NCBI RefSeq assembly: GCF_026210795.1 | Contig: NC_089440.1 | Location: 620,001-684,000 of the forward strand | Origin: Rhizophagus irregularis | Taxonomy: Eukaryota; Glomeromycota; Glomeromycetes; Glomerales; Glomeraceae | Direction: 5' to 3' | DNA: 64,000 nt | Shown: in pieces, positions 22,418 through 33,798 of the stretch | Layout of the letters: each line of letters starts with the position of its first letter | Position numbering within the stretch: position 1 is the stretch's first letter | Program-made: the position numbers and the translations under genes | Notes under the pieces: generated by a model | The model's database searches: none | What the model was told of the DNA's origin: nothing | What the model saw: the letters and a program-made list of their open reading frames with translations, nothing else

Positions 22418-24400
22418 TTTTTTTTTTTTTTTTTTTTAAGATGTACACAACGTTAACTTTATTAAATAAGATATAAAATACAAATAAAAATAAAAATTAC
22501 AATACTACAAAATTAATAGAAATTAGCTACACTAAGATCTACGACAAAGGGCATGCAATCAGGATAAGCAAACGTGAGTTGAATCACTAGCTACACCCTC
22601 AAATCCATCCAGTTTTCTCGCAGAAAAAAGGCCAGACCCACCTTAAATAGTACTGTAATTGAAAGGCACCAAATAAAATAAATTAATAAAATACAATAAA
22701 TTCTGTAACAATACTATTTTAAGGAGTACAACTATCGTAGTATCCTAATATATCACTACCATAATATATATTGTTCCTAATTCCTATTAAATCTTCATAT
22801 TTATTAATTGTTGACTGTTGTCTTAATCTATATAAACAATCAACACCATAATGCCTTTTCTTTAGATTTTTATTAATTCCTAAATCTTTGTCTTTTTTCT
22901 CCATTTCTTGACAACGTTTCAACCAATATTCATGGAAAATATGATGTCCCATTTTCATTCTAAATTGGTATAAAATTTTTGATGTTAATTTCTTTTGTTT
23001 GCTGAAACGATCTATAAAATGTGACAAATTTTTTGGGATAAAGCCTTTTATTAAGTCTATAAATGTAAATTTGTTATTATCTATATTTATATCCCAAATA
23101 TCCAGATCATTAATTTCTTGATTATCTATATGCGTTTCATTGTTATCTATATGAGATAATATAGATTCTTTCAATGCTGTTTTAGTTGATGATACTAAAG
23201 TTAACATATCTAATGATCGGTCTACACACAACCATATATGATTAAAGTCTTCTTCCTCATTCTCACATATTGGACATAATCTATCCTTATAAAGGCTGTT
23301 CAGACTTTTTTGGATTTGGTGAATACAGGGAAGTTCTTCTATCATTAACTGTATTTTCCTTCGTCTTATTTTATTTTCAGCAAATGTAGTATATAAAGAT
23401 CCTTCTTCTCCTTTTAAAAGAGAAAAAGTATTTTTAATATCTATATCCAGTTGTCGGTATTTCGCATTCCTATTAAGATTTAGGAATTTTTCTAAATTGG
23501 TGACATTTGTTGTTAATCTTAAAAATTTTCTTAATGGTTTTTCAATAATAACATTATTCCAACTAGGGATATATCGTATTAACTGAAGTGGTTGGTTTCT
23601 TATGTTAATACTATGTAGATCTACCTCATCATGAATACGTGCTACCTGTTGATCAACAAAATTATTATATATATCTTCGGCATGTGCTTGTACTTTAAAT
23701 AAGGTTATATTTAAAGATAAAATTTCTATTATTTCCATTATTATTTGCCAAAGGATTCCATTATTTATCATTTTAAAATATTGTCTTGGTGTTATTTTAA
23801 AATTTTTTGACTGTAATTTATGGAATGTTGAAAAATTTTGATCATTATCTGTAAAAATATGAACTGTTGATTGTTTCGGCATTACTATTAGGCTGATTAA
23901 AAGTGGTAATAATTCAGACTTTACTACCGAAATATTATTTTCTCCACTTGAATAAAATTGATCTATAAATTGTTTTTGTGGTGTGTAAAATGTTGTTCCA
24001 TAAACTAAACTTACAGAAGGTTTACCTAAATCTTTAACTGAACCATCTGTATAACAATGGAATTCTCGTTCAACATAAGTTTCTAATTTTTGTTTGATAT
24101 AATATAAGTGAGGTTTGTCAATTGATAAATCAATATAATTATCTATAATATTAAATTTATATAAACACATATATTCATGATGACGAATATCAGGAGGTAT
24201 ATATAAATGTGGATGGAGTTGGAAATGTAAATGTAATTCTAATACTTTGTTAAGTTCTTGAAATTGATTTCCCAATAATTTAAAACCTTCTTTAAATGAA
24301 TTTCTCTTTAAAGAATTATGTCGAATAAAAAATACATTATGTGAAGAAATAGATAAATAACATATGGGTTTCGACAATGATGATGAAAATATTCCTCTAA
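22418..24400 (-). mobile_element. 5'-truncated LINE retrotransposon with 20-base A tail
   Basis: On the minus strand the insertion starts at 24400, carries the C-terminal part of a LINE ORF, then about 280 bases of 3' untranslated sequence, and ends in 20 A's (T run 22418-22437). A perfect 15-bp duplication flanks it. The polyA tail, 5' truncation and variable-length duplication are the signature of target-primed reverse transcription. The reverse transcriptase domain is missing. It landed about 300 bases outside the foldback element. Confidence 0.88.
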
Positions 24401-24425
24401 AAAATAAATATTGAATATAATACAA
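22719..24425 (-). CDS. RNase H and zinc-knuckle C-terminal fragment of a LINE ORF
   Basis: 568 codons are open without a stop. RNase H is at residues ~122-265. The catalytic acids are visible as D127 in CYTDGS, E171 in KSELL, D193 in IFTDN and D258 in NNFVDQQ, with the usual FKVQAHAEDIYNN before the last. A CCHC-like knuckle, CPICENEEEDFNHIWLC, is at 384-400. The apparent first eight or so codons lie in host flank (the target duplication and beyond), so the start is an accident of insertion. An RNase H released from its reverse transcriptase could still fold, but expression is doubtful. The same order (RNase H then CCHC) occurs in the LINE at 59.4-64 kb, although the sequences have diverged strongly, so at least two LINE lineages are present. 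Confidence 0.82.
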   Translation of the reverse strand: MYYIQYLFFRGIFSSSLSKPICYLSISSHNVFFIRHNSLKRNSFKEGFKLLGNQFQELNKVLELHLHFQLHPHLYIPPDIRHHEYMCLYKFNIIDNYIDLSIDKPHLYYIKQKLETYVEREFHCYTDGSVKDLGKPSVSLVYGTTFYTPQKQFIDQFYSSGENNISVVKSELLPLLISLIVMPKQSTVHIFTDNDQNFSTFHKLQSKNFKITPRQYFKMINNGILWQIIMEIIEILSLNITLFKVQAHAEDIYNNFVDQQVARIHDEVDLHSINIRNQPLQLIRYIPSWNNVIIEKPLRKFLRLTTNVTNLEKFLNLNRNAKYRQLDIDIKNTFSLLKGEEGSLYTTFAENKIRRRKIQLMIEELPCIHQIQKSLNSLYKDRLCPICENEEEDFNHIWLCVDRSLDMLTLVSSTKTALKESILSHIDNNETHIDNQEINDLDIWDINIDNNKFTFIDLIKGFIPKNLSHFIDRFSKQKKLTSKILYQFRMKMGHHIFHEYWLKRCQEMEKKDKDLGINKNLKKRHYGVDCLYRLRQQSTINKYEDLIGIRNNIYYGSDILGYYDSCTP

Positions 24426-25065
24426 TATAATAATAATGAACGGTCATTTAGGTCACACAAATTTCTAAAAAAGGTGATTTTTTTTGGAAAAGGAAATTGT
24501 TATTACACTAAAAATGATGTACATATATAAAATCATATTTGTTAAGGTAACACAAATCTCTTGGCGGATCATCCTTAATTATATTATGTTAATTATTTGA
24601 AACAAATTATTTGTCTAATTAAAAATTTTATTAATTTTTAGTTTAAATAAAAAATTATTTTATTTTATTTAAATAAAAAATAATTTATAAATAAAATCAC
24701 ACAAATTACATAAATTATATTTATTTCGATCTTGATCATCGATCCAAACCTAAAAGGCAAAAAAAAAATTTTGGTAAAAATAAAAATAATAATGGAAAAA
24801 AAATAAAAATATATTGCGGCAACTGAAATACAATATCAAAAACCAGTTAAAAATTATTAACCGACATGACAAATATGAACGACGTTACACAATTCAAATT
24901 ATTTGTAATCTAAGCATGACAAATTTTAATTATATAGTTTATATAGATATGAAAATAATAAATTTAATATTTAAATTACAAACTAAGAAACCTTACTACT
25001 CTAGTCTTAGTGTTTAAATAATTTAGATACAAGATTACATATTTGTAATAATTTAATAAAAAAAA
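24416..25065. other. Intergenic, low complexity
   Basis: No gene seen. 24717-24790 (TTTATTTCGAT, AAACCTAAAAGGCAAAA) recurs inverted at 51560-51625, so it is part of a dispersed repeat of unknown kind. Confidence 0.45.
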
Positions 25066-27590
25066 TTAGCAATTGAAGTAAACATTATCACATTTTATTT
25101 GTAATTTACCATCAGAAATTTCCAATTCATTTTGTTCTTCGGAATGAAGATTTGGGTTATTATATATTTCAATTTCGTCTTAATTATCAAAATAAATAAA
25201 CTGAATAAATACAAAAAAAACGATAGTATAAATAAATATATTTGACATTTTACTTACCACTAACGATATTAGACTCTTTTGTTTGTTGCGTTGTTTTTTA
25301 ATTAAAATTACAATTAATAATTGTATGTATTAATGAATAATACTAGTTAATCTACTTACTATTCCTTATTTGTAGCTTTTCAAACATTTTAGATAATTTT
25401 TTACTATTAGCTAAAATTTAAATTATTATTAATTTACCCAATTATTCTCTATAAGAAAACTGTTATATAAATACATAAATAAATTTACTAACCTTTATTA
25501 TTCATATTTGATGACATACCATCGTTCCTATTGCTTGATTTACTAAAATCATCAACTAGAGAAAAGTTAAAATCAATAAATATCTAACTACAAATATAAT
25601 TTGAAAAATACTTACTATTATTTGGAATATTAATAAAATCGTATGATTTTTTACTATGAAATTCTGTTTAAAATAAATGTCAAATTATTTACTGTTTAAT
25701 TTATTATGTAAGTAATGCAATATTATAAAATAATTTAAATGAAAAGTTGTATTTATATTACCTTCTAATTCCATACTTATTAATATTAACAAGTAAATAA
25801 TAGAAATAATGTTTGTTAAAAATATTACCTCCTGTTGCATTTCTTGGTTCTGGTAGATTTTCAAATTGATGAATTTTATTTGTAAGTAATATACTGTTCG
25901 TACTATTATTTGTTTTATCTAGTTCTAAATTCCTATCTATTTCTGATTGAAATGATTCATCCGTCATATTTTGATAATATAAATTCGTTTTTTGTATCTT
26001 ATAAAAAAGCGTATTATGATCAGGTCTTTTTGATGGATCAGCATCCCAACATTCTTTCATTAAATTTTTATATTCTACAGGAGTTCCTAGTATAATTTTT
26101 GGTCTAATACCATTAATAATATTTATTGCAAGATTATAATCATGCTCACGATTAATAAATGGTGGTTGTCCAGATGAAATTTCCCACATAAGCATTGCAA
26201 TACTATATATATCAGATTTAAAAGTATATTCTTTTCCATTAATAACTTCTGGTGCTATGTAAGGAAGATTTCCATATATACATGTTGATGATTTATCAGC
26301 AGGGCCACAAAATCCAAGATCACTAATATACCAACGATTACTAAATTCTGAAAACAATATGTTCCCTGAATGTAAATCTCTATGAATTGCATTTTCCTTA
26401 TGAATAAAATAAAGTGCCCTCGCTATTTCAAAAGTAATATTGATTTTTACTTTCCATGTAAGTTTATTGTAATTTTGTTGTAAATATTCTCTTAAATTTA
26501 AATCCATAATACGCATTACAAGCATATAATTTCCATTTGATATGTTTTGTGTTAAACCAAAGCATTTGACAATAGTAGAATATCTATTGCCTATGATTTA
26601 GCCTATATAAATTTAAAGACTTGTTAATAATATAAAACTGGTTACAGACTTAGTGTTCCAAAAGGGTCGGTTATTGACCCGACTCGTATTTAGGGTCGGG
26701 TTGGGGTCGCATGATTTGATGACCCGTAACCCCGTATGAACTCAACCCAACCAATCGGGTCGGGTTATACCTTTACTTTGACCTGGTGACCCTTAACTAA
26801 AAATTTAATTTTTTTATATTAAATACAACTTAACGGGTCGAACCCGGGTTATCCGAGTCAGACTATAATCAGGTTAAGTCGAATCTGAGTCATTACTTTT
26901 ACACTCGTCGAATACACCTAAAACCTGACCTGACTTGACCCCTTTGGAACACTAGTAGACTCTTACAGTAATTACAAATACATTATTTAGATTACAAACC
27001 TCTTCAAACCAACTTTTATTTGCACTTTCGACATTTTCTAATCCTTTAAGTATCACTTTTAGTCTTCCAAATCTTTTTAATTGTTGTTTTTTAGAATCCC
27101 ATTCTTCATACCTTCCATCAATCCAATCTGCTGTATAAATTTCAGAGAAACCACCTTTCGTTAGATACCTAATATTTTCTAAATTATTATATGGAACCCA
27201 TTCAATTATCACATTTGGTTTAAGTGTTTCCATTTGACATTTCTGGATTAAGTTATCAATACTAACATTTCCAGATGTCCAATTTGAAAATTTTGCTTTT
27301 AAATAATTTCGAACACAAAATTCACAATATAATGTAGCTAAACATTCTTGTTTACAATTTTCACAAGTCCTTTTTGATCCTGAATTATAAAAAATTTTAT
27401 CTCGATCATAACCTCTAATTAACCGCTTTATTCCATAAGTTTTTTCATCTTTAGTAAGAGAATTATCAGCAAGAACTATTTGTTTTAGAAATTCATGCCG
27501 TTTGTGTATATCATTATGGACATTATAATCTATTAGTGCACCTAATCTATTAACTGCTGCACGAACAATTTCTTCTCGAATAACAGACAT
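25066..27590 (-). pseudogene. Kinase 2: TKL-like kinase broken by a 10-base deletion at the start of exon 2
   Basis: Exons by comparison with kinase 3: 27000-27590, 25829-26602, 25616-25663, 25493-25555, 25360-25410, 25258-25275 and 25066-25178. Exon 1 is 591 bases, as in kinase 3. At the start of exon 2, kinase 3 has GCTAAATCCCATTTAACTAT; here ten of these bases are gone, giving GCTAAATCATAG, an in-frame stop followed by a shift. No other acceptor restores the frame. Downstream everything still looks functional: HRDLHSGNIL, ISDLGFC, APEVI and a tail ending NNPNLHSEEQNELEI. The first intron is 397 bases against 65 in kinase 3, because a hAT-like MITE sits in it. It is therefore a recent pseudogene, unless an ATG inside exon 2 is used to make a C-lobe fragment. 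The Cys-rich module reads CENCKQEC...CEFC. Confidence 0.75.
26651..26954. mobile_element. hAT-like MITE (304 bp) in intron 1 of kinase 2
   Basis: The ends are TAGTGTTCCAAAAGGGTC and, inverted, TAGTGTTCCAAAGGGGTC: 17 of 18 identical. The flanks TACAGACT and GTAGACTC share only AGACT, so an 8-bp duplication is at best decayed. The interior is rich in GGGTCGGGTT/GACCCG inverted motifs and is markedly more G+C-rich than its surroundings. The tip matches the larger hAT-like terminus at 855. Confidence 0.8.
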
Positions 27591-27739
27591 TGAATTTTTT
27601 TTTTTAAGCAAGCTTTAGAAGGAAGGAAGTTTTATAAATTAAGAGCTAAGAAAAATTACGGCAAGAAAAAAAAAATAGGCTGAACGAAAGTTTTTGTAGC
27701 AAAAATTGATAGGTAATGATGATCTACGGTCTTACTAAT

Positions 27740-27826
27740 CACTACGCACCAAATATCGTACAAATTCTACTAAGTATTGTAATGCCGCGACTTACTTAGT
27801 AGAATTGTTAATTGTGGGGCGCAGTA
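27740..27826. mobile_element. Small MITE-like inverted repeat (~87 bp)
   Basis: Left arm CACTACGCACCAAATAT..ACAAATTCTACTAAGTA; right arm inverted TACTGCGCCCCACAATT..ACAATTCTACTAAGTA. The inner 15 bases match nearly perfectly and the outer arms less so. It lies about 150 bases upstream of the kinase 2 start, in its promoter region. Confidence 0.6.
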
Positions 27827-28670
27827 TTATATTTAGTTTTAGCGTATAAGTGTAATGTTACAAGTGTAACATCCGTAATAATGATTCTTGTGTTCACTTT
27901 TATTTTTAGATATAGGAACGGGAACTAGGATTGAGATAAAACTATAATAAGAAGTAGGTTCGAAGATCAAATTGACAGTTGCTAATAGTGTAGAGAAAAA
28001 AGGTTTACTAAAAGTAAACTCATCAAAAGTGGAAATGGATGATTTCAAAATGAACTTAGAATTTATTTTGATGAAAATCATTTCTTATAAAAAGACGTAT
28101 TTTTAGACTGGGATAACTTGATATGGAAATCCTTGATGGTGTAAACTGTAAGGTCAAATTTTACTATTAGATTAGTGGACCAGTTCAATATTTATTTTCA
28201 GTATGTAGTTTGTTTTGATGTTTATGTGGTTAATAGTCAGTGATCCAATATGATTATAGAAGAAAATACATTTATTATGAGATGTTCGAAAAGTGGTTTT
28301 TAAAAGATAGGATTAACATTTATCTTTAATCAGTCATTGAATAACCAGATCCAGCCAAAAATCCAGGAAAAAAAAAGCAGACTCGTGATAATTGCCGCAG
28401 TTCTTTTATCGGAATTCCAGAATCCGGTTAACTGAACGTAATAGATTCTTACAAATTTGCGTGTTAAAATTGTACCTGACCTAAAGGAGAGCTACAAACT
28501 AAAAATTCATAAACATACTAATGACTAATAATAATTCTATAAATAATTAATAAAAACTAAAAAAAAGTCAATCTATAATACAATTTAAAATAATTCTGAA
28601 AAAAATGAATAAAATACAAATTAATAATAAGTTTAATTATTACTTTAGAAACAGTATTTTAAAAAAAATA
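27827..28670. other. Intergenic between kinase 2 and kinase 3
   Basis: No gene seen. It contains the promoter side of kinase 2 and the terminator side of kinase 3; no clear signals were recognised. Confidence 0.4.
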
Positions 28671-30899
28671 CTAACCATCAGGAATTTCCAATATATTTTG
28701 TTCTTTTGAATGAAGGTTTGGATTATTATATATTTCATTCTCATCTATAAAATATATTTGTTAAATTATAAAATAATACAAATTTTAAATAAAAATTTTG
28801 ATAAAATATTTTCACATACCATTAATATTAATATTCGCTCTTTTTATTTGTTGTATTTGTTGTATTGCTTCTTTTTTATAATAATCTCGAATATCTTTTA
28901 TTTCAAATAAAAAAAAAATCATTGAATATTTTAATAAAGTTCATTGTTACTTGTAAATTTCTTTAAATGATATAAAATTATATTTACCATAATTTAGATT
29001 TACTTGTGACATTTCAAATATTTTGTTGGACAATTTTTTACTATTAACTAAAATCAACATATAAATTAATCATTAATGTTTGTATTAATTTAATTAATAA
29101 ATAGAATTAATTACCTTTAATAGAAATATCCACATTCTGAATATCTGACTTATTAAATTCATTAACTAAAACAAGAAAGCAAGCGTAAGTCGGTCATTAT
29201 ACATTTTATTGTACAATTTTTAAAATATTAATAATTACTTACTATTATCAGGAATCTTAAAACCATATGATTTACTGTAGAATACTATTAATATAATATT
29301 GTTTTAAAAGTTATATCAATAATATTTAACAATCAAATAAAAAATACCATTACATACCTTCTTGCTCTTCTTTTATTAAATTAAATTAAAACAAAGATAT
29401 TAATATACTGCATAATATACTGCATATTAAAAAAAAAATTTATAATAGATAGTAAGCAACTATACCTTCTGTCGCATTCTTTGGTTCGGGTAAATTTTCA
29501 AATTTATAAATATTACTTGAAAACAATCTGCTATTTGTAGAATTTGTTTCTAAACCATTAGGTTTATATACTTTTGGTTTTAATAATTCATTTTCCATAT
29601 TTTGATATGATAAATGAATTTCTCTTATCTGCTTCCTATACGTTTTTATATTAGGTCTTTTTAATGGATCAGCATTCCAACATTGTTTCATTAATAGTTT
29701 ATATTCTAAAGGAGTTTCTGGCACAATTTTTGGTCTCATGCCGTTAATAATCCTCATTGCTAGACTATAATCATGTTCATAATTTATAAATGGTGGTTGC
29801 CCAGATGAGACTTCCCACATAAGCATTGCAATACTATATATATCAGATGCAAAAGTGTATTCACTTCCAGCAATTATTTCAGGTGCTATATAAGGAAGAT
29901 TTCCATATATAGACTTTGATGATTTATCAGCAGGTCCACAAAATCCAAGATCACCAATAAGCCAATAATCAAGGTATCGTAAATACAAAATATTTCCTGA
30001 ATGTAAATCTCTGTGAATTGCATTTTCTTTAACGATTCTATAAAGTGCATTGGTTATTTCAGAAATAATCTTAATCCTTTCTTTCCATGTAAGTTGATTA
30101 TGTTTTTGTTGTAAATATTTTCTTAAATCCATATCCATTTTTCTCATTACAAGCATGTAATTTCCATTTAATGGATCTTTTGTCAAACCAAAACAACGGA
30201 CAATATCTACCCATTTATTGCCTATAGTTAAATGGGATTTAGCCTATAAAAATTTAAAACTTTTATTATAAAAATGTATTTAATTTTAAATGAAATTAGA
30301 TAACAAACCTCTTCAAACCAAGTTCGATTTATACTTTCAGCATCATCTAATCTCTTAAGTATAACTTCTTGAGTTCCATTTCTTACTAATTGTTGATTTT
30401 TAAAATCCCATTCTTCATAATATCCATCAATCCAATCTGCAGTGTAAATTTCGGAGAATCCACCTTTTGTAAGATAATTAATGTTTTTAAAATTATTATA
30501 TGGAATCCATTCAATTACTTTATTCGGCATGAAAGTTTCCATTTGACATTTTTGTATTAAATTATCAATATCATCATTTTCAGATGTCCAATTTGAAAAA
30601 TTTTCTTTTAAATAATTTCGAACACAATATTCACAAAATGATGTAGCAAAACATTCTTGATTACAATTTTCACAAACTCTTTTTGTTCCTGAATTATATA
30701 TAATTTTATTTCGATCATAAAATTGATATAATATTTTTATTATTTCAGTTTTTTCATCATCTGTAAGAGATTTATTAGATAAAAATGTTTGTTCATGAAA
30801 TTCATTTTGTTTGTGTATATCATTGTAAATATTATAATCAATTGACATATATGCTTTCATACTCAATTCATAAATCAATTCATATCGAATATTAGGCAT
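28671..30899 (-). CDS. Kinase 3: intact TKL-like kinase with Cys-rich N-terminus and seven exons, 556 aa
   Basis: Exons are 30309-30899, 29466-30243, 29243-29284, 29115-29165, 28988-29047, 28820-28894 and 28671-28744. They sum to 1671 bases, a multiple of three. An optional 12-base exon (29358-29369, EEQE) would also keep frame. The start at 30899 (MPNIRYEL) aligns with kinase 2 (MSVIREEI). Cys-rich module: CENCNQEC...CEYC. Kinase domain: LTKGGFSEIYTADW, VILKRL, HRDLHSGNIL, IGDLGFC, APEII. All ATP- and metal-binding residues are present. The tail is built from exons of 42-75 bases, all phase 1 to phase 1, and ends in NNPNLHSKEQNILEIPDG. It is a close sister of kinase 2, 1.1 kb away. Role in signalling is inferred; substrates are unknown. 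Confidence 0.92.
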
Positions 30900-31190
30900 A
30901 ATGAAAGTTAAATACGAATTCAATCAATAATATTGGATTAATAATAAAAAAAAATTTTGAATTTGATAAAAAAAAAAAGCATGAAAAATTTCAGAATAGG
31001 ACTTTTAAACAATTTATATTCTATTTCGTAGTAAGTTTCCACGATTAAGGATCAGCGTTTGTAAAATTGCGCCAATTTCTTTCTTTAGCAAATCATTTCT
31101 ATTCTAAGATTATAAAACCTTTTATTTTATATTTTTACCATACAAAATTTCATTCAACAATGGAATTAAGAATTTTGAGTAATTTACGAT

Positions 31191-31245
31191 CTATATATAT
31201 ATGTGTATATATATATATATATATACGTATGTACATATATATGTT
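31191..31245. repeat. TA/TG microsatellite
   Basis: A run of (TA)n interrupted by GTGT and CGTATGTAC. Confidence 0.8.
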
Positions 31246-31404
31246 ACTTGTACGCCTTTGTGAATTAATTTTGAATAATAACTTTTTTTTTGTTTGTTTA
31301 TGTAAATTACTTTATAACAATGAATATGAAACATACAATAGTTTTATTATTTATATCTTGCATGCATTATTGAATTAGAAAATAATTATAAATTATTAAA
31401 AAAA

Positions 31405-31575
31405 GAAAGAGAAGGCCTGAAATACGGCCGAGTCGGTCAGGATAATAAATATTTAATATATTGTATTATTTGTATATGGGCTGGAATTGATATAAATATA
31501 TATGTCGCCCCGGATATCCGGGCCCGAGCGACCAATTGCAGGCCTCTATATCGGATAATCTTAAGCCTTAGCCGA
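31405..31575. other. G+C-rich island with CCCGGATATCCGGG palindrome, possibly a tRNA-derived relic
   Basis: In an otherwise A/T-rich region, AGGCCTG at 31414 and CAGGCCT at 31539 could pair. The 5' side contains GGCCGAGTCGGTCAGG, close to a tRNA A-box (GGCCGAGTGGTTAAGG). 31509-31522 is a perfect 14-bp palindrome. The spacing and a clear B-box do not fit an intact tRNA. A tRNA-derived SINE relic or a small structured RNA is possible. Confidence 0.3.
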
Positions 31576-33798
31576 GTTATTTAAAAAATTTATCTGCATT
31601 GTCTATAATACTATCATCATTGTAAATATCGAAAATAATTTATATGTTACAAATATTTTTTCATAATAATAATATCGATTGTGTAAATCATTATCTTTTA
31701 CATTAAAATGTGAAGATCACTACAATTTTTTTTTGTTTTAAATATTGTCATATCGAATAATAATTTTTTGATTGTGAAAGAAATGATTAGCATCCAAATA
31801 ATAAATAATGTATCGTTAAAATTTCTTGACATATTATTTTGATAAATAATTACTTATTTTAATATAATATTTGATAAAAGTTCTTGTCCTATGAACTTTT
31901 TCATAATGGCCTAAATACTTTTCTTGTAAATAATTCAAATATATTTTCTTTTTCAACTACGACTCAAAATCATTTATTTATTATTATTTAAAAGAGAGAG
32001 TTTTTGATCGGTTTATAATTTTAAATTTAACGATAATGGTGGTTTTTGTGACGTAATTAAATTCTTTAGTACTACCAATCAAAATTATTAAAAAGGTTTA
32101 GAAAAAAAAAATTGGAGATCTTATTGGGCCAAAGTCACATGATAATATGAATGTTATGTTCGGATTCATGGGCGTGACAAAAATTTTACTAATCAAAATA
32201 CTTATAAAGTGGTGGGAGGTGAACAATATTTTACAAACACGTGACTGAATTTAGGACGTATGCCAATTATGTAATCGTTACATCCTAATTATTACACAAA
32301 ATCCAAAGGACATGTAGTGATAATACATTAATTTAATAATATTAGGAGGGTCAAGCAATTTTTTAGGGCTAGTAAAAAATCTACGTTACACACCTAACAA
32401 AAGTCATGTGATTTAAAATATCTTCGTTTAAATACCTTAATTGCGAATTGATGATAAATTAATTTGTAAACAATCCATGATCTAATAAGCAAACTTTATG
32501 TCCTTTTCTTACGTTGCACATACAATAAATGTCGTGTGATCTAATATTGGCAAGATTCGTAATATCAATCAATGAGAACTAATAAATACAATGAATAATA
32601 TGACATATATGACGTAATAACAGTTTAGTAAGAAAAAGGCAAAAAAAATAAAATAAAATAACAAAATGTTTATGCCTTTTTACCAATTTATTGAACTTAA
32701 ATGGCAATTTTAATTTTAAATACATATGTTATCGCCCGTGGTGATTGTCACACCTCGAATCTCCATGGAAAAATATGAAAAACGAAAAAAAAGATTACAG
32801 AAAAAAACGATAAAGATTATAAGTCTAAACAGTATGTTATTACATTCTTATTATGTAATTTACGCTTTTAAGAGGGTAAATAATTATAAATTAAAATCAA
32901 TGGAAAATTTTTTTTTACGACCCATAAAAATAACAGTTTAAACAATTCTAATCGGATAAATTTCAATATCTTTCCCCGATTGAAATTGGTGGATTCTAAA
33001 ATTAGTATACAAGAAAATAAGAATTTTACCATATCGGAGTTATTTATTGATTGTGAAAATGGGATTGGATCTACAATTACGAAAAATAAGGTTACAAATA
33101 AAAAAAAAAACTATCAAATATTATCGCAAATATTTCTCTTGCATATGATAGTTTATCATATGTAATTTTTTTTTTAATAATTTTTCTAGAAATTAAATTA
33201 CTTAATTGCTTAATAATGTTTATTGTCATATTTTGTTAGTATTTTGTATATCAATCAATAACGAAAATCAATACTTAAAATAAAGTTAAGTTTTGTAACA
33301 TAAAAAAATTTTTATTATTATTATTTTGTAAACAATTAATTCCTCTCTAAAGGAAATTTATTGAAATTTACATTTGTAAGTGAAATTGTACTTTATTATT
33401 AAAAAGAGGGTAATAAAAAGGAAAACAACAGATAAAAAAAAGGAGAATAAGGATTAAGATTATAAAGTTGTAGACTTATAGGATTTGATGGAGTTAATGA
33501 AATATTTAGTAAATTTATAGAAGGATTTAAATGTGTAGGGATAGAAAAAAGTTATATCGGAAGTTTCTTTAACTTTAATAAAAGAGGAAGTATTAGACGC
33601 TATACTAGCCCTTTTACAATTACCATCTTTTAGTAAACAGTTACACATAATATTTTAATATTTTTGGTGTCAAAATATTCAATAAATATAATACTGCGGA
33701 TTTATTAATTTGCGTTGCAAAAAATAATATACACATGTCATCTTCCATTCCCGATTTGTAAATCGCGTTCATCATTTCATTTTCGTTGTTAAAGTATA
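31576..33798. other. Intergenic; short open frames of doubtful meaning
   Basis: Several open frames of 60-70 codons occur on both strands (e.g. 32726-32941 +, 32980-33165 +, 33460-33648 -). None has recognisable domains, splice-consistent extension or paralogues in the window. Confidence 0.4.

Noticed and set aside
27951-27980. Possible tRNA B-box (GGTTCGAAGATC)
   Set aside because: No acceptor stem, A-box or cloverleaf around it.
31067-31378. 103-codon plus-strand ORF
   Set aside because: Runs through a TA/TG microsatellite; no domain.
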